Shown here: in pieces, positions 1 to 7,233 of the stretch | Numbering within the stretch: the first letter of the stretch is position 1 | How the letters are laid out: each line of letters starts with the position of its first letter | From: JBIOJM01 sp044450785 | GTDB lineage: Bacteria; Planctomycetota; Planctomycetia; Isosphaerales; Isosphaeraceae | Assembly: GCA_044450785.1 (NCBI GenBank) | Contig: JBIOJM010000346.1 | Span: 1 to 10,722 of the forward strand | Direction of reading: 5' to 3' | Length of the DNA: 10,722 nt | Position numbers and translations under genes: made by a program | The notes under the pieces: model-generated | Databases searched by the model: none | What the model saw: only the letters and a program-made list of their open reading frames with translations | What the model was told of the DNA's origin: nothing

Positions 1-1
1 C

Positions 2-2296
2 AGCCCCGACGGCCGTCTCGCCTCGTCGGCCTGGGACAAGACCATCCGGCTCTGGGACCCAGCCAGCAGACAGACCTTGCTGATCCTCAAAGGGCACGCG
101 GGACGCATCCGGTGCATCAAGTTCAGCCCCGACGGCCGGACTCTCGCCTCGGCCAGCTATGACCGCACCCTGAAGCTCTGGGAAGCCGCCCCCGCGGCCG
201 TTCTCGCGGCCTCCGGCAGCGAGGCCGCGCCTGACAGCAATACGGAGGCGGCCAATGCACGGCTGCGGCGCACCCGGGAAGAGCTGCGCCCGACTTTGTA
301 CGCGACCAGCTCGAACCTCGCCCTCGCCGCCTGGGAAGCCAACGACCCAGGCCGGCTCCGATTCCTGCTCGATCTGATGAAACCTCGCCAGGACGAATCC
401 GACCTCCGCGGGTGGGAGTGGCATTATCTGAACCGGCTCGCCCATCAGGATCGATCGCCGTTCGACGGTCATAACCGTGAGGTCAGACAAGTCGCCTTCA
501 GCCCCGACGGACGGACCCTCGCGTCGGTGCACTCGGGCGGTCGTGTCAGACTCTGGGATCCAGCCACCGGTCGCGTCCGGCTCACGCTCCAGCCGCAACC
601 GCCGACCAATGACTCGTCGCAGTCGGGTGTGTCCGGCCTGGCGTTCAGCCCCGACGGCGAACGTCTAGCGGGCCCCGGACCCGATGCGAACCTGGGAATC
701 TGGAACACCCGCACCGGAGGACTGCTCGTTCAGTTCAGGGTAAGTTCCGAAGGGACCCCGACCGTCGCGTTCAGCCCGGACGGCAAGACGATCGTCACAG
801 GTTCCACCTCGCGGAAGGTACGGATCTGGGACACCTCGGACGGACGGCTGGTGCGCCTGTTCGACAATGCCCATGACGGCACAGTGGAACGGGTCGTGTA
901 CACCCCCGATGGCCGGCGGGTTGCCTCGACCGGCGCCGGGACGATCAAGCTCTGGAACGTCGAGAGCGGCAAACTGCACGCCGCCCTGCCATCGCCTAAC
1001 GTGCAGGTCTTCGGACTGGCCTTCAGCCCGGATGGTCGCACCCTCGTTTCGGGCGGCTCTGATCACGTTGTGCGGATCTGGGATGCCGGCACCGGGCGCG
1101 AACGCGGCCAGCTCTCGGGACATACGTCGACGGTCACGGCCCTGGCCTTCCGTCCCGACGGCCGCCATCTCCTGTCGGCCGGGTCTGATGCGGTCGTGAA
1201 ACTCTGGGAGATTGACTCGGGACGCCCGTTGAGCACCTTCAAGGAGCCAAGCGGCCGCCTCTGCTGGGATGCATTCAGTCCCGACGGCAAGACGCTCGCC
1301 TCGAGCACCTTCGACAGAATGATGACGATCTGGGACGCCGGCCATCCTACCCATCCCCTCGTCCTCAAGAGCTCTTCCTTCACGAAAAATGGAGTCTCAA
1401 GCTACTGTGTGGCCAGCAGCCCCGACGGTCGACGGATTGCCGCGGGCTACACCGATCACGCCGTCCGGGTCTGGGACACCGCCACCGGCCTTGTCCAGTG
1501 GACACTGACGGGGCACGATCAACCGGTGTACGGCGTGGCGTTCAGCCCCGACGGTCAGACCCTCGCCTCGTGCGCCCAGGACAAGACGGTGCGGCTCTGG
1601 GACCTCGCCACCGGCCAGCTTCGATCCCGTCTCGCCAACCACCAGGGGCGGGTTAACGGCGTGGCGTTCCGCCCGGACGGCCGCCGGCTGGTCTCGTGCG
1701 GCGACGACGGTACCGTGAGAGTCTGTGTCCCCGAATCCGGCCAGTGCATCCGGACGATCCCGGCCCAGACGAAATGGGCCTTTGCCGCGAAGTACAGCCC
1801 CGATGGCCGGTCCATCGCCTCGGCCGGTTTCGATGGGCGCATCAGGCTCTGGAACGCCGAGACCGGTCAACTCCTGGCGACGATCACAGGCCATCCTGAT
1901 CTGGTGATTGATCTGGCCTTCAGCCCGGACGGTCAGACGATCGCGTCGAGCTCCAACGACAAGACGGTGATGCTCTGGGACGCCGCCACCGGTCAGCACC
2001 GACGCACGCTCAAAGGGCATACCGCTCGGATCGACAGCGTGGCGTTCAGTCCCGACGGCCGCCGGCTCGTCTCCTCGGGCCACGACCAGACCATCCGGCT
2101 GTGGGACCTGGCCAGCGGCCAGGACCTGCTCACGCTCAAGGGACATTCCGGCTGGGTTCGATCGGTCGTCTTCAGCGGCGATGGCCGCAAAATCGCCTCC
2201 GCCGGCGACGACGGCACGGTCATCGTTTGGGACGCATCACCACAAGCTCCGCCTGAAGCCGGGCACCCCGGTCCGGCCGCGCCGAGACCGCGGTGA
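2..2296 (+). CDS. Large WD40-repeat protein, 3' part only (probably the C-terminus of a kinase-WD40 or multi-WD40 protein)
   Basis: The frame is open from the left edge to TGA at 2294-2296 (764 codons visible), so the gene starts outside the window; the TTG at 77 lies mid-blade and is not the start. Visible order: about 1.5 WD40 blades (residues 1-65), an Ala-rich stretch, then from about residue 82 to 155 a helical linker with the signature LRGWEWHYL, then 14 blades (residues 156-745, two propellers of seven) and a Pro/Ala-rich tail. Blades carry the usual FSPDG...ASAS.D.TV.LWD pattern. The blade near 1720-1740 has lost its WD (VCVPES), and the blade at 626-738 has AGPGPDA instead of the usual turn. 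The same linker follows the TM/coiled coil in the kinase genes downstream, so its position here after WD40 blades suggests fusion of two paralogues. The last codons overlap a sigma-gene remnant in another frame. WD40 propellers are protein-interaction scaffolds; the partner is unknown. No catalytic domain is visible. Confidence 0.9.
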   Translation, partial: SPDGRLASSAWDKTIRLWDPASRQTLLILKGHAGRIRCIKFSPDGRTLASASYDRTLKLWEAAPAAVLAASGSEAAPDSNTEAANARLRRTREELRPTLYATSSNLALAAWEANDPGRLRFLLDLMKPRQDESDLRGWEWHYLNRLAHQDRSPFDGHNREVRQVAFSPDGRTLASVHSGGRVRLWDPATGRVRLTLQPQPPTNDSSQSGVSGLAFSPDGERLAGPGPDANLGIWNTRTGGLLVQFRVSSEGTPTVAFSPDGKTIVTGSTSRKVRIWDTSDGRLVRLFDNAHDGTVERVVYTPDGRRVASTGAGTIKLWNVESGKLHAALPSPNVQVFGLAFSPDGRTLVSGGSDHVVRIWDAGTGRERGQLSGHTSTVTALAFRPDGRHLLSAGSDAVVKLWEIDSGRPLSTFKEPSGRLCWDAFSPDGKTLASSTFDRMMTIWDAGHPTHPLVLKSSSFTKNGVSSYCVASSPDGRRIAAGYTDHAVRVWDTATGLVQWTLTGHDQPVYGVAFSPDGQTLASCAQDKTVRLWDLATGQLRSRLANHQGRVNGVAFRPDGRRLVSCGDDGTVRVCVPESGQCIRTIPAQTKWAFAAKYSPDGRSIASAGFDGRIRLWNAETGQLLATITGHPDLVIDLAFSPDGQTIASSSNDKTVMLWDAATGQHRRTLKGHTARIDSVAFSPDGRRLVSSGHDQTIRLWDLASGQDLLTLKGHSGWVRSVVFSGDGRKIASAGDDGTVIVWDASPQAPPEAGHPGPAAPRPR

Positions 2297-2298
2297 TG
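2294..2298 (+). promoter_or_regulatory. TGATG stop-start overlap
   Basis: The TGA that ends the WD40 gene shares its final A with an ATG that opens the 33-codon sigma-remnant frame. No convincing Shine-Dalgarno sequence precedes it. Such overlaps commonly support translational re-initiation, so the WD40 gene, the remnant peptide and the kinase could be translated in series. This is inferred from geometry only. Confidence 0.4.
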
Positions 2299-2386
2299 CA
2301 GGGCATCACCGAGGAGACGGGCCAAGAGGTAGATCCGGCGCTCGAGCAGCTCGAAACGATCCTGGCCGCGATGCCAGGTGGGCTAC

Positions 2387-2391
2387 AAGGG
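2387..2391 (+). promoter_or_regulatory. Ribosome binding site of the first kinase
   Basis: AAGGG ends 9 bases before the ATG at 2401 and lies inside the final codons of the sigma remnant. The second unit has the stronger GGAAGGA at the equivalent place. The shared position and the shared start (MS(I/M)SDSEQY) support ATG 2401 as the true start. Confidence 0.55.
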
Positions 2392-2400
2392 TTTTGAACG

Positions 2401-5400
2401 ATGTCGATCTCTGATTCGGAACAGTATAACCTGCTCGATCAACTGGCCGAGGAGTTCGCCGCTCGCTTCCGACGCGGCGAACGCCCCGCGCTCAAGGAAT
2501 ACACCGATCGCTACCCGGAGCTGGCGGACGACATCCGCGAGCTGTTCCCGGCGATGGTCAAGGTGGAGCAGGCCGAAGGTGCCCTGCAGGGCGGGGACGG
2601 GACCGGGGAGTCCCGGGCCACGGATCCACGCCTGAAGCAGATCGGCGACTACCGGATCCTCCGCGAGATCGGCCGGGGCGGCATGGGGGTCGTGTACGAG
2701 GCCGAGCAGATCTCGCTGGGCCGCCGCGTGGCGCTCAAGGTCCTGCCGCGGCAGGTGTCCAGCGACCGGATGACCGTGGAGCGGTTCCGCCGCGAGGCCC
2801 GCGCCGCGGCACGACTGCACCACACCAACATCGTGCCTGTCTTCGAGGTGGGCCAGGATCGAGAGGTCCGCTTTTACGCCATGCAGTTCATCAAGGGCCA
2901 GGGCCTGGACCTGGTCATCACCGAGCTGGGGCGGCTCCGCGACCGGGCCGGACCCCAGTCCAAGATCAAGGCGGCCTTCGAGGGCCGGTCTCTCCGGCCC
3001 GGCGTGGAGGACTCACGTCATGTCATTGAGGATCAGACACTGGACGAGGCAGGCGAGGTCAGCCCGGTCTTACAGTCCATTCTGACTGGCCGGCTCGACC
3101 CTGGCGGCCGGTGCCCGGAGCTGGTGGAAGCCTCACGATCCATGCTGGCCAGGGTCCTGGCCGCCGGCCTCGCGGCAGGAACGGAGTCAACGATCGCCCC
3201 TTTGACAGGGAGTTGCGCTGCCGAATCCGACCCCGCACTGGCGCGCACCAGGACCGCGAGTGCAACAGCAGGCGATACAAACGGCCCGGAACGGACGCAT
3301 CCGCCCGCACCAGGCTCGTCATCGCCGGCCTCCCCATCGTCCAGCTCGGCGATCCTGCCCGGAGGCACCCAGCTCTCGTCCGTCGACTCGCGTCGACGCG
3401 CGTTCTTCCGCAGCCTGGCTCAAATCGGCCGGCAGGTCGCCGGGGGCCTCGCCTACGCCCACGCGCGGGGAATCGTGCACCGGGACATCAAGCCGTCGAA
3501 CTTGCTCCTGGACACGGAAGGGGTGGTGTGGATCACGGATTTCGGCCTGGCCAAGGGGGATGACGAGGGGCTGACCCAGAGCGGCGACATCCTGGGCACG
3601 ATTCGCTACATGGCCCCCGAGCGATTCCGGGGCGAAGGGGATGCTCGGGCCGACGTCTACGCGCTGGGTTTGACGCTCTACGAACTGCTCACGCTGCGCT
3701 CGGGATTCGACTCCCCGGACCGGCTCAGGTTGATCGAGCAGATCAAGACCGAGGAGCCGGAGCGGCCGCGGGCGATCGACGCCCAAATCCCGCGTGACCT
3801 GGAGACGATCGTGCTCAAGGCGATCGAGAAGGACCCGAAGGCGCGGTACCAGTCGGCCGAGGCGATGGGCGAGGACCTCGGGCGGTTCCTCGCCGACGAG
3901 CCGATCCGGGCCCGTCACGTCAGCACCGCGGAGCGATACTGGCGGTGGGCCAGGCGCAATCCGGTGATCGCCGTGCTTGGCGGCGTGCTCACCGGAGTGC
4001 TGGTCCTGGGCACGGCCGTTTCGATGTATTTCGCCGTCGCGGCGAACCGCAACGCGACCCAGGCGATGGCCAATTCGCGCCGCGCCGACGAGGAGACGCG
4101 CCGCGCCAGCCAGGCGGCGCGGCGCGCCAATCAGGCCGCCGAGAAAGCCGCCCTTGAGGCCCGCCGCGCCGACCTCGAGGCGCTGCGGGCCAATCGAGAA
4201 GCTCAAAACGCCACCAAGGAGGCGCAGCACGCCCGGCACGAGAAATTGCTCAGCGACCACCGCCTCTATCTCGCGGTGGTGAACCTGGCTCGGCTGGCCT
4301 GGCGAGACAACCAGGCGACCGTGACCCGGCGACACCTCAAGGACCTCGAGCCGGCGTCTCCCAATCAAGCCGATCTCCGCGGCTTCGAGTGGTACTATCT
4401 CCAGCGGCTCTGTCATTCGGAGCTGCTCACCATGTCCGGCCACTCGAAGGCGGTCGCCGGCGTCGCGTTCCATCCCGACGGCCGCCAGCTTGCCTCCGCC
4501 GGTGTCGACCGCACGGTGCGGTTATGGGACGCCGTCACCGGTCAGGAGATCCGGACCCTGTTGGGGCACTCGGACGAAGTTCTTTGCGTCACGTATTCTT
4601 CGGACGGCCGCCAGCTTGCCTCCGCCGGCTCCGACGCGACCGTGAGGCTTTGGAATCCCGCCACGGGGCAGACAATCCGCATCCTCCTCGGGCATACGGG
4701 TCAGGTCCGGTGCCTGTCGTTCAGCCCCGACGGCCGCCGGCTCGCCTCGGCCGGCGGCGGCTCGAACCAGACGGTCAGGGTCTGGGACGTTGCCACGGGC
4801 AAGCAGATCCTGAGTCTGAAGGGCCAGCCGTACGGCGTCTCCGGCGTGATGTTTTCTCCGGACGGCCGCGAGCTCGCCACCGCCCATTTTGACCAAACGG
4901 TCAGGATCTGGGACGCTACCACAGGCCAGCAACGCCTCACCTTGCGCGGTCACACGGGCGTAGTCCAGTCTGTGACGTACAGCCCCGATGGCCGCCGCAT
5001 CGCCTCGGGCAGTCGGGACCGCACCGTGAAGCTCTGGGACACGGCGACTGGACACGAGGTCCTGACGCTTCGAGGCGATACATCGTCTGTCGCAAGCGCT
5101 GAGAATCTGCGATATGGGACGATCCACTGGGGGACCGACCTGGACGGCCACAGCCTCGCCCACCCTCGAGATCCTCGATTTTATCAGGCTGGATCCCCGG
5201 TGGCGTTCTCCCCGGACGGCCACCGCATCGCCTCCGCCACTGATGATCACACGGCGAAGGTCTGGGACGCCATGACCGGGGACGAGATCTTGACGCTGCG
5301 CGGGCACGAGTTGCCCGTCCGTGGCTTGGCGTTTTCTCCAGACGGAGGGCGCATCGCCTCCGCCAGCGATGACCAGGCCGTGAAACTCTGGGACGCCACC

Positions 5401-7041
5401 ACCGAGCGAGGGGTCCAGACGCTGAGCGGGCACACCACGAGGGTCTTCGGCGTGGCGTTCTCGCCCGATGGCCGGTCCATCGCTTCGGTCGGCGACGACC
5501 GCACTTTGAAACTCTGGGATGCTGACACGAGCCTGAACGTGCGGACCCTCCACGGGCACGCCGACCAGGTCTGGGGTGTGGCGTTTTCCTGGGACGGTCG
5601 ACACATCGCCACCGCCAGTAATGACCGCACCGTGAAGCTGTGGGACGCCGGCACGGGCAAGGAGGTCCGGACACTGCACGGGCACGCCGGCCAGGTCTGG
5701 AGTGTGGCGTTCTCTCCAGACAGCCGCCGCATCGCCTCCGGCGACACCGACCGGACCGTGAAGCTATGGGACACCGGCACGGGAAAAGAGATCCACACCC
5801 TGCGCGGGCACTCGGACATCATCGTGGGCGTGGCGTTCTCACCCGACGGACATCGCGTCGCCTCGGGCAGTTGGGACGGCACGGTGAAGCTCTGGGACAC
5901 CGACACAGGCCGGGAGCTGGCGACCCTGCGCGGGCACGTGGCGGGAATTGGCGGCGTGGCATTCTCACCCGATGGGCGCCAGCTCGCCTCCGCGTGTTGG
6001 GATCACACCGTGAAGCTCTGGGACGTCGGCACGGGCCGGGAAGTCCTGACCCTGCGCGGGCATTCAGCCCCCGTCATCAAAGTGACCTTCTCGCCGGACG
6101 GCCGGCGCATCGCCTCGGCCAGTTGGGATCACACGGTGAAGCTCTGGGACGCCGACATCGGCCAGGAGCTCCTGACGTTGAACGGTCATCTGTCGGAAGT
6201 TCTGGGCGTGGCGTTCAGCCCGGATGGCCGGCGTATCGCCTCGGCCAGTTGGGACTATGACGTGAAGCTCTGGGACGCGACCCCGCTGACGCCCGAGCTA
6301 CGGGTGCTCGAAGAAGCCCGGGGCGTTGTCACGTATCTCATCAGCAAAAAGTTGCCGGCGGTCGAGGTGCTGGCCCGCGTCCGTCACGACGCCACGATCA
6401 GCGAACCGGTTCGCGAGAAAGCCCTGGCATTGGTCGGGGCGTTCGAGCACGATTCGGTCGCCCGTCAGGCGGAGCGCCGCGTCGAGTCGTTGTACAGTAA
6501 GGCACTGTTTCGGCCGGAGGTGCTGGAGATCCTTCGCAGGGATTCCTCCCTCAGCGAGCCGGAGCGACGGCTGGCGCTGACCCTGGCCGAGAGCGTCCTG
6601 GAGAACGCGGTTTGTCTCGATCGGGACAGTTGGAGAGTGCTCCGTCAAACGGGTGCCGGCGCCGCGGCTTGCGATCGTGCGCTGCGGCAGGCCGAAGCCG
6701 CTTGCCGGCTGATCCCGGACAGGAGCTCTTTCCTCAGTACGCTGGGCCTCGCCCAGTACCGCGCGGGCAACTACCGGGAAGCCGCCGCGACGCTGGAGCG
6801 CGCCGACGAACTGAATAACGCCGCTCATCACGGTTCGTCGCTGCCACGAGACCTGGCGTTCCTGGCACTGGTCCGGCACCGCCTGGGTCGCATCGACGCG
6901 GCCCGAGCGACTCTGGGCCGCCTGCGAGGACTGATGAAGGCCACGGAGTGGGCCCAGGATGACGACGCTCAGGCTTTCCTGCGCGAGGCCGAGGTGATCG
7001 AGCTGGACCTGGTCTTCCCGGCCGATCCGTTTGCGCGCTGA
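2401..7041 (+). CDS. Membrane-anchored Hanks-type Ser/Thr protein kinase with 14 WD40 repeats and a TPR-like tail
   Basis: 1546 residues; ATG follows an AAGGG site and lies three bases after the sigma-remnant stop. Residues 6-60 are the planctomycete kinase leader (GERPALKEY, RYPELADDIRELFPA). Kinase domain about 84-500: glycine loop G91-x-GG-M-G96, Lys113 in VALK, alpha-C Glu132, HRDIKPSN with Asp362/Lys364/Asn367, DFG 380-382, APE 405-407, Asp418. All key residues are present, so it should be active. Activation-loop candidates are Thr392, Ser394 and Thr400. About 147 residues (184-330, Ser/Pro/Ala-rich) are inserted between helices D and E. One TM segment spans about 521-545, followed by an Ala/Arg/Glu-rich coiled coil (546-625), a helical linker with LRGFEWYYL, 14 WD40 blades (680-1293) and a helical tail with two TPR-like units (about 1432-1515). 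By family analogy the kinase is cytoplasmic and the WD40/TPR part lies across the membrane. Blade 6 contains an extra loop. Ligand and substrates are unknown. Confidence 0.95.
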   Translation: MSISDSEQYNLLDQLAEEFAARFRRGERPALKEYTDRYPELADDIRELFPAMVKVEQAEGALQGGDGTGESRATDPRLKQIGDYRILREIGRGGMGVVYEAEQISLGRRVALKVLPRQVSSDRMTVERFRREARAAARLHHTNIVPVFEVGQDREVRFYAMQFIKGQGLDLVITELGRLRDRAGPQSKIKAAFEGRSLRPGVEDSRHVIEDQTLDEAGEVSPVLQSILTGRLDPGGRCPELVEASRSMLARVLAAGLAAGTESTIAPLTGSCAAESDPALARTRTASATAGDTNGPERTHPPAPGSSSPASPSSSSAILPGGTQLSSVDSRRRAFFRSLAQIGRQVAGGLAYAHARGIVHRDIKPSNLLLDTEGVVWITDFGLAKGDDEGLTQSGDILGTIRYMAPERFRGEGDARADVYALGLTLYELLTLRSGFDSPDRLRLIEQIKTEEPERPRAIDAQIPRDLETIVLKAIEKDPKARYQSAEAMGEDLGRFLADEPIRARHVSTAERYWRWARRNPVIAVLGGVLTGVLVLGTAVSMYFAVAANRNATQAMANSRRADEETRRASQAARRANQAAEKAALEARRADLEALRANREAQNATKEAQHARHEKLLSDHRLYLAVVNLARLAWRDNQATVTRRHLKDLEPASPNQADLRGFEWYYLQRLCHSELLTMSGHSKAVAGVAFHPDGRQLASAGVDRTVRLWDAVTGQEIRTLLGHSDEVLCVTYSSDGRQLASAGSDATVRLWNPATGQTIRILLGHTGQVRCLSFSPDGRRLASAGGGSNQTVRVWDVATGKQILSLKGQPYGVSGVMFSPDGRELATAHFDQTVRIWDATTGQQRLTLRGHTGVVQSVTYSPDGRRIASGSRDRTVKLWDTATGHEVLTLRGDTSSVASAENLRYGTIHWGTDLDGHSLAHPRDPRFYQAGSPVAFSPDGHRIASATDDHTAKVWDAMTGDEILTLRGHELPVRGLAFSPDGGRIASASDDQAVKLWDATTERGVQTLSGHTTRVFGVAFSPDGRSIASVGDDRTLKLWDADTSLNVRTLHGHADQVWGVAFSWDGRHIATASNDRTVKLWDAGTGKEVRTLHGHAGQVWSVAFSPDSRRIASGDTDRTVKLWDTGTGKEIHTLRGHSDIIVGVAFSPDGHRVASGSWDGTVKLWDTDTGRELATLRGHVAGIGGVAFSPDGRQLASACWDHTVKLWDVGTGREVLTLRGHSAPVIKVTFSPDGRRIASASWDHTVKLWDADIGQELLTLNGHLSEVLGVAFSPDGRRIASASWDYDVKLWDATPLTPELRVLEEARGVVTYLISKKLPAVEVLARVRHDATISEPVREKALALVGAFEHDSVARQAERRVESLYSKALFRPEVLEILRRDSSLSEPERRLALTLAESVLENAVCLDRDSWRVLRQTGAGAAACDRALRQAEAACRLIPDRSSFLSTLGLAQYRAGNYREAAATLERADELNNAAHHGSSLPRDLAFLALVRHRLGRIDAARATLGRLRGLMKATEWAQDDDAQAFLREAEVIELDLVFPADPFAR
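4438..6279 (+). repeat. Tandem ~126-bp WD40-coding repeats (14 units)
   Basis: Fourteen consecutive units of about 42 codons start with GH and end in LWD-type strands, enough for two seven-bladed propellers. Units 9-14 (about 5548-6279) are much more alike at DNA level than units 1-5, which points to recent local amplification or gene conversion. Unit 6 is enlarged by an atypical segment at 5074-5199. Confidence 0.85.
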
Positions 7042-7233
7042 GCTGCGGCGCGGGCTTTGAGCGACGTTAAGGCGCAACCCGATCAACGATCGGGGTTTCG
7101 GACGGTCCCTTGGTCGCCTCGTTCCGCTCATCGAACGGCGATTCGGGCTCGATTTCCCGGACTTTGAGACGACATTGGGGGAAAACCTCTATTTTTTTGT
7201 CCCGAACTCGCGGCGGTGCGCCAGTCATAAGGT
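7042..7233 (+). other. Intergenic region between the two kinase units
   Basis: 192 bp with no supportable gene. It holds a hairpin at 7078-7094, a G/A-rich patch (7177-7187, ggggg then aaaacc) and a run of seven T at 7192-7198. The patch resembles the GGAAC-like -35 of ECF-dependent promoters, but I cannot identify a matching -10 element, so no promoter is called. Being the only sizeable gap in the window, it is the likeliest place for the promoter of the second unit. Confidence 0.6.
7078..7098 (+). terminator. Candidate hairpin terminator after the first kinase
   Basis: CCCGATC and GATCGGG form a perfect 7-bp stem around an AAC loop, followed by G and TTT, 36 bases after the kinase stop. 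The U-tract is short and the loop is only three bases, so it may be a weak terminator or merely a palindromic sequence. Confidence 0.35.

Larger units (their letters stand above)
2278..2397 (+). pseudogene. Remnant of an ECF sigma factor C-terminus (sigma4.2 tail), readable as a 33-aa ORF
   Basis: In the frame of position 2278 the DNA encodes RAETAVMQGITEETG... ending ILAAMPGGLQGF, followed by TGA at 2395-2397. This matches the last ~40 residues of the sigma homologue at 7234-7587 (RAETAVVLDITEEAG ... IVAAMPGGLEGF) with one codon fewer. Upstream the frame closes at TGA 2254-2256, so sigma2 and most of sigma4 are absent. An ATG at 2296 overlaps the stop of the WD40 gene (TGATG, 2294-2298) and would give a 33-residue peptide. 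The basic recognition-helix segment of the intact copy (KRYIRALKKLK) is replaced by an acidic one (EVDPALEQLE), so DNA binding is very unlikely. The stub may survive only as a leader that couples translation to the kinase three bases downstream. Homology is clear; expression of the peptide is unproven. Confidence 0.75.
2278..3911 (+). repeat. Direct duplication, copy A (sigma tail + kinase module)
   Basis: This copy corresponds to 7465-9089, offset 5190 at the kinase start and 5178 from the HRD motif onward. Long stretches are base-for-base identical, for example most of 2701-2760 against 7891-7950 and the APE to C-lobe region. The sigma tail and the kinase insertion are more diverged. Similarity drops sharply after the shared ccgatccgggc at 3901-3911, just before the TM segment. 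Confidence 0.85.

Noticed and set aside
77..79. TTG as a start codon for the left-edge WD40 gene
   Set aside because: The frame is open to position 2 and the residues before it (SPDGRLASSAWDKTIRLWD) are a good WD40 strand, so the gene extends upstream of the window.
2181..2414. 77-codon + strand frame bridging the WD40 gene and the first kinase
   Set aside because: It crosses both genes out of frame and its product does not match the sigma tail; the true sigma remnant is in the frame ending at 2397.
2950..3390. Kinase insertion as evidence of a frameshift or an inserted mobile element
   Set aside because: The frame is continuous in both paralogues, conserved islands remain, and no terminal inverted repeats, target duplications or transposase sequence are visible.
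4522..5685. Long minus-strand open frame (387 codons), and similar ones at 8848-10113, 3319-4473, 665-1354 and 1397-2146
   Set aside because: They lie wholly antisense to WD40 or kinase coding sequence, follow its 126-bp periodicity, lack recognisable domains and are explained by the high GC content, which makes stop codons rare in shadow frames.
5640..6260. Second + strand frame of 206 codons inside the first kinase
   Set aside because: It is an out-of-frame reading of the homogenised WD40 units; its Arg/Gly-rich repetitive product has no domain and the main frame is unambiguous.
4438..6279. Regular ~126-bp repeats considered as a CRISPR or satellite array
   Set aside because: They translate in one frame into WD40 blades with conserved GH and LWD positions; there are no short identical repeats separated by unique spacers.
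7177..7231. ECF-type or sigma70-type promoter before the truncated sigma gene
   Set aside because: ggggg-aaaacc and cataag loosely resemble -35/-10 elements but do not form a convincing pair with proper spacing; left unannotated.
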